NCBI RefSeq assembly: GCF_008122505.1 | Contig: NZ_VSSB01000001.1 | Coordinates: 542,891 to 606,890, forward strand | DNA: 64,000 bases | Direction of reading: 5' to 3' | Source of the DNA: Agromyces mariniharenae | GTDB lineage: Bacteria > Actinomycetota > Actinomycetes > Actinomycetales > Microbacteriaceae | Shown here: positions 19,667 to 28,989 of the stretch, piece by piece | Numbering within the stretch: position 1 is the stretch's first letter | Layout: each line of letters opens with the position of its first letter | Notes under the pieces: model-generated | The model's database searches: none | Told to the model about the DNA's origin: nothing | The model's input: the letters and a program-made list of their open reading frames with translations, nothing else | Translations under genes and position numbers: made by a program

Positions 19667-20263
19667 TCAGCCGACAGTGCGACGGCCCTCGAAGGCGCGG
19701 CCGAGCGTGACCTCGTCGGCGTACTCGAGGTCGCCGCCGACCGGGAGGCCGGACGCGAGGCGGGTGACCCGGATCTCGAGCGTGGTCAGCAGGCGACTAA
19801 GGTAGGTCGCCGTGGCCTCGCCCTCGAGGTTCGGATCGGTCGCGATGATGACCTCGCTCACCGTGCCGTCGGCGAGGCGCTGCATGAGCTGGCGGATGCG
19901 CAGCTCGTCGGGCCCGATGCCGTCGATGGGGCTGATCGCGCCGCCGAGCACGTGGTAGAGCCCGCGGAACTCACGGGTGCGCTCGATCGCGACGACGTCC
20001 TTCGCCTCCTCGACGACGCAGATGAGGCTGGGGTCGCGTCGCGGATCGCGGCAGATCGAGCACGTCTGCTGCTCGGACACGTTGCCGCAGATCTCGCAGA
20101 ACCGCACCTTGTCGCGCACCTCGAGCAGGATCTCGGCGAGGCGGCTCACGTCGAAGTGCTCGGTCTGCACGATGTGGAACGCGATGCGCTGCGCCGACTT
20201 CGGGCCGATGCCGGGCAGGCGCCCGAGCTCGTCGATCAGTTCCTGGACGATGCCCTCGTACAC
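19667..20263 (-). CDS. recR: Recombination protein RecR
   Basis: 198 aa, GTG start at 20263, only 3 bp after the dnaX stop. It acts with RecF and RecO in loading RecA at gaps. It carries the helix-hairpin-helix [19 protein letters not shown] (residues 13-31), the four-cysteine zinc module [16 protein letters not shown] and the Toprim segment [13 protein letters not shown], plus [15 protein letters not shown]. The length matches the family. It is cotranscribed with dnaX; the YbaB gene often found between them is absent here. Confidence 0.98.
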   Translation of the reverse strand: MYEGIVQELIDELGRLPGIGPKSAQRIAFHIVQTEHFDVSRLAEILLEVRDKVRFCEICGNVSEQQTCSICRDPRRDPSLICVVEEAKDVVAIERTREFRGLYHVLGGAISPIDGIGPDELRIRQLMQRLADGTVSEVIIATDPNLEGEATATYLSRLLTTLEIRVTRLASGLPVGGDLEYADEVTLGRAFEGRRTVG

Positions 20264-20266
20264 GTG

Positions 20267-22639
20267 CTACCCGCGCTCCCCGAAGCCGGGGCGGCCCGGC
20301 GCCTCGACCTCTTCGAGGAACGTCGCCCCGAGCACCTCGCGCACGACGGCCTCGCCGTAGCGCTGGATGCCGTCGGCGGGTGCCGAGCCGGATCCGCCGC
20401 GCGACACGGCCGACGGCGGGGCGGATGCCTCGACGACGATCTCGGGTGCCGGGCCCGGGTCGAACGGCGGCTCCTCGTCTTCGGGCGGCGCGTCGGCATC
20501 GTCGGGAACGTCGTCGATGGGTGCCGTCGGAGCGGACACCGGCGAGGACGACCGAGCGGACGCACGTGCCGACACCGGCGCAGGCGCGGGGGGTGCAGCG
20601 ACCGCGGTCGCCGTGCCGCCGTGGCCACCCGCCAGGACCGCGGAGCTCTCGGGCGCGGACGCGACATCGGTCGCGACGTCGCCGCCCGGGATGGCGACCG
20701 TGGCCCAGGTGTCCACGGGCGCAGCCGGGCCGGATACCGGCTTCGCGGCGCTCGACGACGGTCGACGCTCCCCGCGGGCCGACGGTGCGGAGGCGGCACC
20801 ACCGCCGGGTGCGCCCGACGCCGACGTGCTGGACTCCCCCGCCGGAGCGGTGTCGGATCCGACGGGCGACGTGCGCGACCCGGCAGGGGGCGTGCCCGAC
20901 CCCACTGGCGGCGTGCCCGATCCGGCTGGCGCCGAAGCTCCTGCGCCGGGCGGCGTGGTTGCCGCACCGCCGCGGCCGGGCCCCTCGACCTTGGCGATGA
21001 ACTTCACGGTCACGCCGAGCACCTCGGCGATCGCCGCCCGCAGGAGCTCGCTGACGCTCTGGCCGGGGGCGCCGCCGCGGAAGCCGGCGACGTCGTGTTC
21101 GCTCGGGAACGCGAGCACGAGCACGTCGTCGTCGCGGAACTCGCGCACCTGCGCCGTGAACGCGACCATCCACGCGCTGCGCTTGGTTCGCTGGAGCGAG
21201 GCGAGGACCTCGGGCCAGGCGTCGCGCATCTGCTGGAGCGTGACCGGACCGACCGGTTTCGGCTTCGCCGCGGGGGCGGGCGGCGCCGAAGCGGCCGGCG
21301 CCGCGGGCTCGGACGCTCCAGCGCCCGGCTCGCTCGCCGCGGCAGGTGCCGCCGCCGCAGGCGGTGCCGAAGCCCGCGATGCAGCCGCACTCGGCGCCGC
21401 CGGCGCACCGGCCGTCGACGGCGCGGCCGCCGACCGCTCGGGCACCGTGCCCGCGCCGTCGGTCGCGGCATCCGTGACCCCGACGCGACGCTCGAGTCGC
21501 TCGACGCGGGCCAGCGCCCCGCGCTCGGTGTCGTCGCTCGACGGGACGAGCACGCGGGCGAGCATGAGCTCGAGGTGGAGCCGGGGCGACGTGGCGCCGG
21601 TCATCTCGGTGAGGGTCTGGTTCACGAGGTCGGCGACGCGCGAGAGCTCGGCGGGACCGAAGGCCGTGGCCTGCGCGGCCATGCGGGCGAGCTCGTCGTC
21701 GGGCACGCCGCGCAGCACCGCCTTCGCCGCCTCGGGCGACGACGCGGCGACCACGATGAGGTCGCGGAGCCGCTCGAGCAGGTCTTCGACGAAGCGGCGC
21801 GGGTCCTGCCCGGTCTGCACGACCCGGTCGGCCGCGGCGAAGGCACCCGCCGCGTCCTTCGCGCCGATGGCGTCGACCACCTCGTCGAGCAGCGCGCCGT
21901 GCGTGTAGCCGAGCAGCGCGACCGCGCGCTCGTAGTCGATGGTCGTGCCCTCGGAGCCGGCGATGAGCTGGTCGAGCAGCGAGAGCGTGTCTCGCGGCGA
22001 CCCGCCGCCCGCGCGCACGACGAGGGGCAGCACGCCCGGCGCGACCTCGACGCCCTCTTCGGTGCAGAGCTGCTGCACGTACTCGAGCATCGGCCCGGGC
22101 GGCACGAGCCGGAACGGGTAGTGGTGCGTGCGCGAGCGGATGGTGCCGAGCACCTTGTCGGGCTCGGTCGTGGCGAAGATGAACTTCACGTGCTCGGGCG
22201 GCTCCTCGACGAGCTTGAGCAGCGCGTTGAAGCCCTGCGGCGTCACCATGTGCGCCTCGTCGAGGATGAAGATCTTGTAGCGGTCGCGCGCGGGCGCGAA
22301 CACGGCGCGCTCGCGCAGGTCGCGGGCGTCGTCGACGCCGTTGTGGCTCGCCGCGTCGATCTCGACCACGTCGAGCGAGCCGCCGCCGCCACGGGAGAGC
22401 TCGACGCAGCTGGGGCAGATGCCGCACGGGACATCGGTCGGGCCCTCGACGCAGTTGAGGCAGCGCGCGAGGATGCGGGCCGAGGTGGTCTTGCCGCACC
22501 CGCGGGGGCCGCTGAAGAGGTAGGCGTGGTTGACCCGATCGGTGCGGAGCGCGGTCATGAGCGGCTCGGTGACCTGCGACTGGCCGATCATCTCGGCGAA
22601 CGTCTCGGGCCGGTAGCGGCGATAGAGGGCGGTGACCAC
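20267..22639 (-). CDS. dnaX: DNA polymerase III subunits gamma/tau
   Basis: 790 aa, GTG start. This is the clamp-loader ATPase. Walker A is GPRGCGKTTSA (about residue 40), the zinc-binding cysteines are in CVEGPTDVPCGICPSC, Walker B is FILDEAH, and sensor 1 is FATTEPDK. Residues about 395-500 and 560-750 form long Ala/Pro/Ser-rich linkers, between which the tau domain (LQQMRDAWPEVLASLQRTKR) is recognisable. I saw no evident programmed frameshift site for gamma. Copies of the GGATGCCGC motif lie in the low-complexity linkers (for example 21466). Confidence 0.97.
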   Translation of the reverse strand: MVTALYRRYRPETFAEMIGQSQVTEPLMTALRTDRVNHAYLFSGPRGCGKTTSARILARCLNCVEGPTDVPCGICPSCVELSRGGGGSLDVVEIDAASHNGVDDARDLRERAVFAPARDRYKIFILDEAHMVTPQGFNALLKLVEEPPEHVKFIFATTEPDKVLGTIRSRTHHYPFRLVPPGPMLEYVQQLCTEEGVEVAPGVLPLVVRAGGGSPRDTLSLLDQLIAGSEGTTIDYERAVALLGYTHGALLDEVVDAIGAKDAAGAFAAADRVVQTGQDPRRFVEDLLERLRDLIVVAASSPEAAKAVLRGVPDDELARMAAQATAFGPAELSRVADLVNQTLTEMTGATSPRLHLELMLARVLVPSSDDTERGALARVERLERRVGVTDAATDGAGTVPERSAAAPSTAGAPAAPSAAASRASAPPAAAAPAAASEPGAGASEPAAPAASAPPAPAAKPKPVGPVTLQQMRDAWPEVLASLQRTKRSAWMVAFTAQVREFRDDDVLVLAFPSEHDVAGFRGGAPGQSVSELLRAAIAEVLGVTVKFIAKVEGPGRGGAATTPPGAGASAPAGSGTPPVGSGTPPAGSRTSPVGSDTAPAGESSTSASGAPGGGAASAPSARGERRPSSSAAKPVSGPAAPVDTWATVAIPGGDVATDVASAPESSAVLAGGHGGTATAVAAPPAPAPVSARASARSSSPVSAPTAPIDDVPDDADAPPEDEEPPFDPGPAPEIVVEASAPPSAVSRGGSGSAPADGIQRYGEAVVREVLGATFLEEVEAPGRPGFGERG

Positions 22640-22740
22640 GCCTCAATCGTAGTTGCCGCATCCGACACGGCGTCCGGGGCGTTGACAGCCCGATGGGGGT
22701 GGCAGGGCGTAGCATGCGGTGATCATCGGAAAGGGGCGAG

Positions 22741-23115
22741 ATGACGGCGACGACGATGACCCCGGCGCAGCTCGCACGGTTCGAAGCACGGCTCATGGCC
22801 GAGCGCGCCGACGCCGAGGAGCGCCTCGCGGAGTTCGACGACGCGATGGCCGAGGTGCGCACCGCCAGGTCCGACGCCACGGCCGACGACGAGCACGACC
22901 CCGAGGGTCCGACCATGACGCAGGAGTGGTCGCAGCGCACCGCGGTGCTCGCCGACGTGCGGGCCGAGCTGGCCGAGGTCGACCGCGCCCTCGCCCGCAT
23001 CGCCGACGGCAGCTACGGCATCTGCCAGCGCTGCGGCAAGCGCATCACGGTCGGGCGGCTCGACGCGCGTCCCACGGCCGTGCTCTGCATCGACTGCGCC
23101 CGGCTCGTCGGCTGA
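22741..23115 (+). CDS. DksA/TraR-type C4 zinc-finger protein
   Basis: 124 aa with GGAAAGGGG before the ATG. An N-terminal coiled coil (residues 8-85, rich in Ala/Glu/Arg) is followed by a C4 zinc finger CQRCGK and CIDCARL. This domain plan matches DksA/TraR proteins, which insert their coiled coil in the RNA polymerase secondary channel. Actinobacterial members of this size are uncharacterised or, like RbpA/CarD-type factors, are only loosely related. The acidic tip residues are not conserved with E. coli DksA as far as I can see (DDEHDPEGP). It is divergent from dnaX. Confidence 0.85.
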   Translation: MTATTMTPAQLARFEARLMAERADAEERLAEFDDAMAEVRTARSDATADDEHDPEGPTMTQEWSQRTAVLADVRAELAEVDRALARIADGSYGICQRCGKRITVGRLDARPTAVLCIDCARLVG

Positions 23116-23151
23116 CGAACCTGGGCGGGTCGCGCCGTCGCGGCGGCTGCC

Positions 23152-24567
23152 TCACCCGCCGGGCGTGAGCTGCGCCGCGGATGCCTCGGCCGCGACCTCG
23201 GGCGCATCGGTCGCCGATTCGACGGCAGCCGCGCTCCCGTGCGCGCGAGCGGAGGTCAGCCCCGAGAACGAGCGCAGGAAGAGCGGGCTCCCGCCGAGCA
23301 CCAGGTAGAGCAGCGCGGCGCCCGCGACCGTCGCGGTGATGCCGAACGCGTCGACCGAGAGGCCGCCGAGCAGGGCGCCGAGGGGCATCGACGCCGCGAC
23401 GCCGGCCGTCGTCGCGCCGAACACCCGTGCACGCATGCCGTCGGGCACCTCGCCGTACATGGCGGTGGCGATCATCGGGTTCAGCGCGCCGGCCGCGAGT
23501 CCGGATGCCGCGAGCACCGGCAGGAGCACGGGCAGCGGCGCGCCGAGCGCCATCGCGAGATAGGGCGGCGTGCCGGCGAGCACGAAGCAGACGGCGAACA
23601 TCGGGCGCCCCGACCAGCGGTGCGCGACGAGCCCGAAGAGCGCCGAGCCGGCCAGCGCACCGGCCGCGAAGCATCCGACCATGAACCCGAGCACGGCCGG
23701 GTCGTCGAGCACGCGGGTCGCGTACACGGGCTTCAGCACGGTCATGCCCGCCGCGTCGATCGCGTTCGTGAGCGTGACGAGCAGCACGATGGCGCGCAGC
23801 AGCGGATGCACCGCGATGAAGCGGATGCCGGCGACGAAGCCGCCCTTCGCGGACGCGTCCTCAGAGCCCTCGCCGCCGGTCGCGGATCCGTCGGTCGCCG
23901 ATCCGTCGGTCGCCGCCGCCCTCGCGATGCGCCTCGGGACGAAGCACAGCACGAGCAGCGCCGAGATCGCGAACCCGATCGCGTCGACGATGAGCGCGGG
24001 CGCCGGCCCGGCGAGGGCGACGAGCGCGCCCGCCGTGCCCGCCCCGACCATCGTCGCGGTGCGCTGGACGGTGGACTGGGCGCCCGCGGCGCGGGCGAGC
24101 GGCATCCGTGCCAGGGCGGCCAGGTCGGGCACGAGCACGGTCTTCGCGGTGTCGCCGGGCGGGTCGAGCAGGCCCCCGAGGAATACGAGCGCGAGCAGCA
24201 CGCCGAACGGCAGGCCGACCGTGGCCCAGAGGACCGGGATCGCGATGATCGTGAGGCCGCTCGCGACGTCGGCGACGATGCTCGACAGCCGGTATCCGAA
24301 GCGGTCGACGAGGACCCCGCCGAGCGCGCCGCCGATGACGAGCGGCACGGTCGCGAACACGCCGGCGACGCCGGCCGCGAGCGGCGATCCGGTCTCGGTG
24401 AGCGCGATGATCGGCACCGCGATCATCGCGATGGCGTTGCCCGAGAGCGAGAAGAACTGGGCAGCGAAGAGCGCGAGGATCGGGAGGCGCCGGCGCGGGG
24501 CATCCGTCGCGTCGTGCGTCATCGCTTCGGGTGCGGCGGTCGTAGCGGCGTCGGTCGCGGCGCTCAT
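23152..24567 (-). CDS. MFS transporter
   Basis: 471 aa from ATG 24567, whose ATGA overlaps the ArsR stop. About twelve membrane segments can be counted, with a polar central loop rich in Asp/Gly/Ser (about residues 205-240). The N-terminal half has LFAAQFFSLSGNAIAMIAVPIIALTETGSP and GGVLVDRFGYR (motif A). The type resembles EntS/tetracenomycin-like exporters. Coupling to a small winged-helix regulator suggests efflux induced by its substrate. The last 50 residues are Ala/Glu/Ser rich and probably cytoplasmic. Confidence 0.9.
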   Translation of the reverse strand: MSAATDAATTAAPEAMTHDATDAPRRRLPILALFAAQFFSLSGNAIAMIAVPIIALTETGSPLAAGVAGVFATVPLVIGGALGGVLVDRFGYRLSSIVADVASGLTIIAIPVLWATVGLPFGVLLALVFLGGLLDPPGDTAKTVLVPDLAALARMPLARAAGAQSTVQRTATMVGAGTAGALVALAGPAPALIVDAIGFAISALLVLCFVPRRIARAAATDGSATDGSATGGEGSEDASAKGGFVAGIRFIAVHPLLRAIVLLVTLTNAIDAAGMTVLKPVYATRVLDDPAVLGFMVGCFAAGALAGSALFGLVAHRWSGRPMFAVCFVLAGTPPYLAMALGAPLPVLLPVLAASGLAAGALNPMIATAMYGEVPDGMRARVFGATTAGVAASMPLGALLGGLSVDAFGITATVAGAALLYLVLGGSPLFLRSFSGLTSARAHGSAAAVESATDAPEVAAEASAAQLTPGG

Positions 24568-25142
24568 CGCGTGGTCCTCGGGAAGGTGTGGGTCATCCAG
24601 CGCACCGAACGCGTGCCGGGTCGCGGCTCGCGCCCCTTCGCCCACCACTTCTCGCGCACGGCGGCGAGCTCGGCGCTGAGCTCGCGGAACTCCTCGAGCG
24701 TGAGCTGCGCCGCCCCGTCGGACGAGTCGGAGACCGCCACCCACTCGGGCTCGAGCGTCATCTCGGCGTCGAGCGCCTCGAGCAGTTCGCGGTGGTAGGA
24801 GTCGAGCACGGTGCGGCGCATGGCGTCGGAGGCCTCGCGGCGCTCGGGATCGTCGAGGAACTCCTCGCTGCGCGTGCTCGTCATCTCATGGGCGGCGCGC
24901 CACCAGCGCTCGCGGCCGTCGCGCTCGAGCTCTGGCGCCGGCACCACGAAGCCGTGCTTCGCGAGGGTCGCCAGGTGGTAGCTCACCGACCCGGATGCCG
25001 CCCCCGTCGACTCGACGAGCATGCCCACCGACTTCGGACCCTCCACGCGGAGCAGCCCGAGGATGCGCAGTCGCAGCGGATGCGCGAGGGCCCGCATGGG
25101 ACCTGCTTCGTGGAGGTCGATGGAGCTTCCGTGTTCGGCCAT
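24564..25142 (-). CDS. ArsR-like winged-helix regulator
   Basis: 192 aa. The N-terminal HTH reads MRALAHPLRLRILGLL, then ASGSVSYHLATLAKHGFV (about residues 16-65). The C-terminal part (about 75-192) is a helical domain, with REEFLDDPE-like acidic segments and a WVAVSDSSD loop, and no metal-binding cysteines. It overlaps the MFS gene by 4 nt. A perfect palindrome and a related half site lie directly upstream (25159-25191), so autoregulation is likely. I class it with PadR/ArsR-type repressors of efflux pumps; the ligand is unknown. Confidence 0.88.
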   Translation of the reverse strand: MAEHGSSIDLHEAGPMRALAHPLRLRILGLLRVEGPKSVGMLVESTGAASGSVSYHLATLAKHGFVVPAPELERDGRERWWRAAHEMTSTRSEEFLDDPERREASDAMRRTVLDSYHRELLEALDAEMTLEPEWVAVSDSSDGAAQLTLEEFRELSAELAAVREKWWAKGREPRPGTRSVRWMTHTFPRTTR

Positions 25143-25158
25143 GCGCTCATGCTAGCTC

Positions 25159-25191
25159 TGCAAGAGTTCTTGCACAACACTTCTTGTACAA
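25159..25191. promoter_or_regulatory. Operator candidate upstream of the ArsR-MFS pair
   Basis: TGCAAGA-GT-TCTTGCA (25159-25174) is a perfect inverted repeat, and TTGTACAA (25184-25191) is a second short palindrome with a similar half site. It lies 17 bp upstream of the regulator start. Confidence 0.6.
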
Positions 25192-25204
25192 CTGGATTCG
25201 CCGG

Positions 25205-26413
25205 TCAGGCCTCCACGACCTCGAGCGTCTGCCGCGCGATCTCGAGCTCCTCGTTCGTCGGCACGACGAGCACCGCGACCCGCGAGGCATCCGTCGAGAT
25301 GCGCCGCGCCCCGCTCCCCCGCTCGCGGTTCGCCTCCACGTCGACCTCCACCCCGAAGCCCTCGAGCCCGCCGAGCGACCACTCGCGCACGAGCGCCGCG
25401 TTCTCGCCGACGCCCGCGGTGAACACGATCGCGTCGACGCGCCCGAGCTGGGCCGCGTACGCGCCGACGTACGACCGGATGCGGTGCGTGTACACCTCGA
25501 GCGCGAGCGTCGCCGCGTCGTCGCCGTCCTGGCTCGCGGCGACGAGGTCGCGCATGTCGCGGTGGCCGCCGAGGCCGAGGATGCCGCTGCGCTTGTTGAG
25601 CAGGTCGTCGATGCCGTTCGCGTCGAAGCCGGCGCGGTGCTGCAGGTACGGCAGCACCGCCGGGTCGATGTCGCCCGACCGCGTGCCCATGACGAGCCCC
25701 TCGAGCGGGGTCATGCCCATGCTCGTCTCGACCGAGCGTCCACCCGAGACGGCGCAGGCCGATGCCCCGTTGCCGAGGTGCAGCACGATCATGCGCAGCT
25801 CCTCGATCGGCCGGCCGAGGTACTCGGCCGCCGCGCGCGACACGTAGCGGTGCGACGTGCCGTGGAAGCCGTACCGCCGCACGCGGTGCTTCGCCGCGAC
25901 CGCCCGGTCGATGGCGTACGTGTATGCCGCGGGCGGCATCGTCTGGTGGAACGCCGTGTCGAACACCGCGACGTGCGGCACGTCGGGGAAGGCGCGCTGC
26001 GCGGCCTCGATCCCCTCGAGGTTCGCCGGGTTGTGCAGCGGCGCGAGCGGCGCGAGCTCGTCGATGTTGATCTTCACGAGATCGGTGATCACGGTCGGCT
26101 CGAAGAAGCGGGCGCCACCCTGCACGACACGGTGTCCCACCGCCACGGGCGCGTTCACCTCGAGCGAGGGTCCGGTGCCCGCGAACGCGTCGAGCATCAC
26201 GTCGAAGGCGGCCGAGTGGTCGGGCACCTCGACGTCGGCCTCCCACGTGCCCGCCGCGGCATCCGTCGTCTCGTCGCGGTGCTTCGCGTGCCCGCCGTTC
26301 GCGTCGCCGATCCGCTCGATGAGTCCGGTGGCCAGCGTCGTGCCGCCCTCGGCCTCGATGAGCTGGTACTTCAGCGACGAGGAGCCCGAGTTGATGACGA
26401 GGACGACGCTCAC
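25205..26413 (-). CDS. ackA: Acetate kinase
   Basis: 402 aa, GTG start inside the pta stop (GTGA overlap). It interconverts acetyl phosphate + ADP and acetate + ATP. Family marks: VLVINSGSSSLKYQL at the N-terminus, VFDTAFHQTMP, YGFHGTSHRYVS, HLGNGASACAV and FTAGVGENA. The length is standard. It forms a two-gene unit with pta. It ends 62 bp from the ArsR-type gene start, on the same strand. Confidence 0.98.
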   Translation of the reverse strand: MSVVLVINSGSSSLKYQLIEAEGGTTLATGLIERIGDANGGHAKHRDETTDAAAGTWEADVEVPDHSAAFDVMLDAFAGTGPSLEVNAPVAVGHRVVQGGARFFEPTVITDLVKINIDELAPLAPLHNPANLEGIEAAQRAFPDVPHVAVFDTAFHQTMPPAAYTYAIDRAVAAKHRVRRYGFHGTSHRYVSRAAAEYLGRPIEELRMIVLHLGNGASACAVSGGRSVETSMGMTPLEGLVMGTRSGDIDPAVLPYLQHRAGFDANGIDDLLNKRSGILGLGGHRDMRDLVAASQDGDDAATLALEVYTHRIRSYVGAYAAQLGRVDAIVFTAGVGENAALVREWSLGGLEGFGVEVDVEANRERGSGARRISTDASRVAVLVVPTNEELEIARQTLEVVEA

Positions 26414-28572
26414 GAGGCATCCGCCGCCTGGATCGCCGTGATGGCCACGGTGTTCACGATGTCCTGCACGAGCGCGCCGCGGGAGAGGTCGTTGATCGGC
26501 TTGTTGAGGCCCTGCAGCACCGGCCCGATCGCCACCGCGCCCGCCGAGCGCTGCACCGCCTTGTACGTGTTGTTGCCCGTGTTGAGGTCGGGGAAGATGA
26601 ACACGGTCGCCCGGCCGGCGACATCGGACTCGGGGAGCTTCGTGCGCGCGACCGCTGCGTCGGCGGCGGCGTCGTACTGGATCGGACCCTCGACCGCGAG
26701 CTCGGGGGCGCGCTCGCGCACGAGCTCGGTCGCGCGGCGGACCTTCTCGACGTCTTCGCCCGAGCCGGACTCCCCGGTCGAGTACGACAGCATCGCGACG
26801 CGCGGCTCGATGCCGAACCGGGCGGCGGTCGCAGCCGACGAGATCGCGATGTCGGCGAGCTGCTCGGCGGTGGGCATGGGCACGATGGCGCAGTCGCCGT
26901 AGACGAGCACGCGGTCGGCGAGCGCCATGAGGAACACGCTCGACACGACGTCGACGCCGGGTCGTGTCTTGATGATCTCGAACGCCGGCCGGATGGTGTG
27001 GGCCGTCGTGTGCACCGCACCCGAGACCATGCCGTCGGCGAGCCCCAGCGCGACCATCATGGTGCCGAAGTACGACACGTCCTGCACGGTCTCGCGCGCC
27101 TGCTCGAGCGTCACGCCCTTGTGCTGGCGCCGCCGGTGGTACTCGTCGGCGAACCGGTAGACGAGCACGTGGTCGTGGTTCGAGAGCACCGTGGCGCGCG
27201 AGATGTCGAGGCCGAGCCCGATGGCCCGCGAGCGGATCTCGATCTCCTCGCCGAGGATCGTGAGGTCGGCGACGTCGCGCGCGAGCAGCGTCGCCGCGGC
27301 GCGCAGGATGCGATCGTCGTAGCCCTCGGGCAGCACGATGTGCTTGCGCTCGCGGCGGGCCCGCTCGAGCAGCCCGTACTCGAACATGAGCGGCGTCACG
27401 ACCTCGGGCCGGGCCACGTCGAGCAGGTCGAGGAGCGCCTGCTCGTCGACGTGCTTCTCGAAGAGCGCCAGGGCGGTGTCGCGCTTGCGCTGCGAATCGG
27501 CGGCCAGCCGTCCGCGGGTCTGCGTGATGGCGAGCGCCGTGTGGTACGTGTCGAGCTCGGTGCGGATGATCGGCAGCCCGGCCTTCAGGCCCTCGATGAG
27601 CCGCTCCACCGCGTCGGACAGCGGGAAGCCGCCGTTCAGCACGATGCCCGCGATCGATGGGAAGGTCGCGGACGCGTGCGCCGTGAGCACCCCGAGCAGC
27701 ACCTCGCTGCGGTCGGCCGGCACGACCACGACCGAGCCCTCGATGAGGCGTTCGAGCGCGTGGTCCATCGACATCGCGGCGATCACCACGCCGAGCGCCT
27801 CGCGCTCGAGCAGGTCGGGATCGCCCGCGTACAGCTCGCCCTCGACGGCGCGCATGATCGCGCGCATCGACGGCGCCACGAGGAACGGGTCCTCGGGGAT
27901 CGCCCACACCGCGATGGACTCCTTGGCGAGCGCCTGCCGTCCGGTCACCGCGTCGATGTCCCAGCGCGCCGCCGAGCCCACCTGCTCGACGATCTCGGCG
28001 AGCCGGTCGGGGTCGGCGCGGTTCACCACGATGCCGAGGATGCTCGCGTGTTCGCGGGCGAGCTCCTCGATGGCGAGCTCGGTCAGCTGGGCGAGCTCGT
28101 CGGCCGTGCGGGAGTCCGCATGGCCGAGGCGCTCCGACGGCGCGCGGCCCTGGCCGACGCGACCGCCGAGCACGAGCAGCACGGGGGCGCCGAGGTTGGC
28201 GGCGATGCGCGCGTTGAAGCCCAGCTCGGTCGGGCTCCCGACATCCGTGTAGTCGGAGCCGATGATCACGACCGCGTCGCAGCGCTCCTCGACGGCCTTG
28301 AACCGCCGCACGATCGTGGCGAGCGCCTGGTCGGGATCGGCGTGCACGTCGTCGTAGGTGACGCCGACGGCGTCCTCGTACTCGAGCGGCACGACGCCGT
28401 CGTGCGCGAGCAGCAGCTCCAGCACGTAGTCCCGCTCCTCGGTCGTGCGGGCGATCGGCCGGAACACGCCGACGCGGGTCGCCCGCCGGGCGAGGGTGTC
28501 GAGCACGCCGAGCGCGACGGTGGACTTGCCCGTGTTGCCCTCGGCCGAGCAGATGTAGATGCGGTGCGCCAC
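26410..28572 (-). CDS. pta: Phosphate acetyltransferase (long form)
   Basis: 720 aa from GTG 28572 (VAHRIYICSAEGNTGKST). The N-terminal P-loop domain is of CobQ/BioD type (residues 1-230, GNTGKST), a DRTGG domain follows, and the catalytic PTA_PTB domain lies at about 390-720 with HIVLPEGYDDRILRAA, MVALGLADGMVSGAVHTTAHTIRPAFEII and VFIFPDLNTGNN. It exchanges acetyl-CoA and acetyl phosphate and is coupled to ackA. GGAG occurs 3-4 nt before the start, which is close; the next in-frame starts would cut the P-loop domain. Confidence 0.97.
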   Translation of the reverse strand: MAHRIYICSAEGNTGKSTVALGVLDTLARRATRVGVFRPIARTTEERDYVLELLLAHDGVVPLEYEDAVGVTYDDVHADPDQALATIVRRFKAVEERCDAVVIIGSDYTDVGSPTELGFNARIAANLGAPVLLVLGGRVGQGRAPSERLGHADSRTADELAQLTELAIEELAREHASILGIVVNRADPDRLAEIVEQVGSAARWDIDAVTGRQALAKESIAVWAIPEDPFLVAPSMRAIMRAVEGELYAGDPDLLEREALGVVIAAMSMDHALERLIEGSVVVVPADRSEVLLGVLTAHASATFPSIAGIVLNGGFPLSDAVERLIEGLKAGLPIIRTELDTYHTALAITQTRGRLAADSQRKRDTALALFEKHVDEQALLDLLDVARPEVVTPLMFEYGLLERARRERKHIVLPEGYDDRILRAAATLLARDVADLTILGEEIEIRSRAIGLGLDISRATVLSNHDHVLVYRFADEYHRRRQHKGVTLEQARETVQDVSYFGTMMVALGLADGMVSGAVHTTAHTIRPAFEIIKTRPGVDVVSSVFLMALADRVLVYGDCAIVPMPTAEQLADIAISSAATAARFGIEPRVAMLSYSTGESGSGEDVEKVRRATELVRERAPELAVEGPIQYDAAADAAVARTKLPESDVAGRATVFIFPDLNTGNNTYKAVQRSAGAVAIGPVLQGLNKPINDLSRGALVQDIVNTVAITAIQAADAS

Positions 28573-28666
28573 GGGCTCCAGCCTAGGGCGACGGATGCCG
28601 CGGGCGCCGGGTCTTCCGGGTGGAATCCCAGCGCGAGCCAGCGCGACGGCATCGGCTCCCGATCGC

Positions 28667-28743
28667 GAATGCAGGAACTTCGGTCGCCGCCGCGGCGCGT
28701 CGGGCCGCGACACGCCGTCGGCGACGCGATTCCTCCTGCATCA
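28667..28743. repeat. REP/MITE-like element, copy A
   Basis: The outer arms are GAATGCAGGAA (from 28667) and TTCCTCCTGCATC (to about 28743). An inner hairpin pairs GGCGCGTCG with GCGACACGCC. It lies between pta and the SRP RNA gene and is flanked by single copies of the GGATGCCGC motif (28590 and 28753). It is more diverged than copies C and D. Confidence 0.6.
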
Positions 28744-28798
28744 CTCGTCGAGCGGATGCCGCGGGCGGCCGCCGTTCATCGAGCCCCTCCGGCTCGGG

Positions 28799-28804
28799 TA
28801 GACT
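28799..28804 (+). promoter_or_regulatory. -10 element of the SRP RNA / tRNA-Ser transcript
   Basis: TAGACT ends 6 nt before the predicted 5' end of the SRP RNA (28811). A -35 is unclear (TTCATC near 28775). Confidence 0.5.
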
Positions 28805-28810
28805 GACTCA

Positions 28811-28899
28811 GGCTCCTCACGTGGCGCCATCCAGGCCAACCCCCCCAGGGCGGAGACGCAGCAAGGGTAACCGGGCTCTGGCGGGTGCGTGAGGAGTCC
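28811..28899 (+). ncRNA. ffs: Small SRP RNA (4.5S type)
   Basis: The ends pair as GGCTCCTCACG with CGTGAGGA(bulge)TCC. The conserved apical domain is recognisable: CAGGGCGGAGACGCAGCAAGGGTAA, given here in two parts as CAGGGCGGAGACG (tetraloop GGAG) and CAGCAAGGGTAA (asymmetric loop that binds Ffh). Size, about 89 nt, fits the short actinobacterial form without an Alu domain. It ends 2 nt before a tRNA gene. Confidence 0.9.
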
Positions 28900-28901
28900 C
28901 A

Positions 28902-28989
28902 GGAGGATTCGCCTAGTGGCCTATGGCGCACGCTTGGAAAGCGTGTTGGGTGAAAGCCCTCGGGGGTTCGAATCCCCCATCCTCCGCCA
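28902..28989 (+). tRNA. tRNA-Ser (anticodon GGA), CCA encoded
   Basis: 88 nt including the encoded CCA. The acceptor GGAGGAT pairs with ATCCTCC, the anticodon arm is CACGC-TTGGAAA-GCGTG (anticodon GGA at 28936-28938), a long class II variable arm follows, and the T arm is GGGGG-TTCGAAT-CCCCC. The discriminator base is G, as required for serine. It reads TCC/TCT codons. Confidence 0.97.

Noticed and set aside
22682..22715. TTGACA and TAGCAT as a promoter of the DksA-like gene
   Set aside because: Spacing of 22 bp is too long for a standard sigma-70 type promoter.
19520..22744. 1074-codon open frame antisense to recR and dnaX
   Set aside because: Low-complexity shadow frame; the opposite strand carries unmistakable recR and dnaX.
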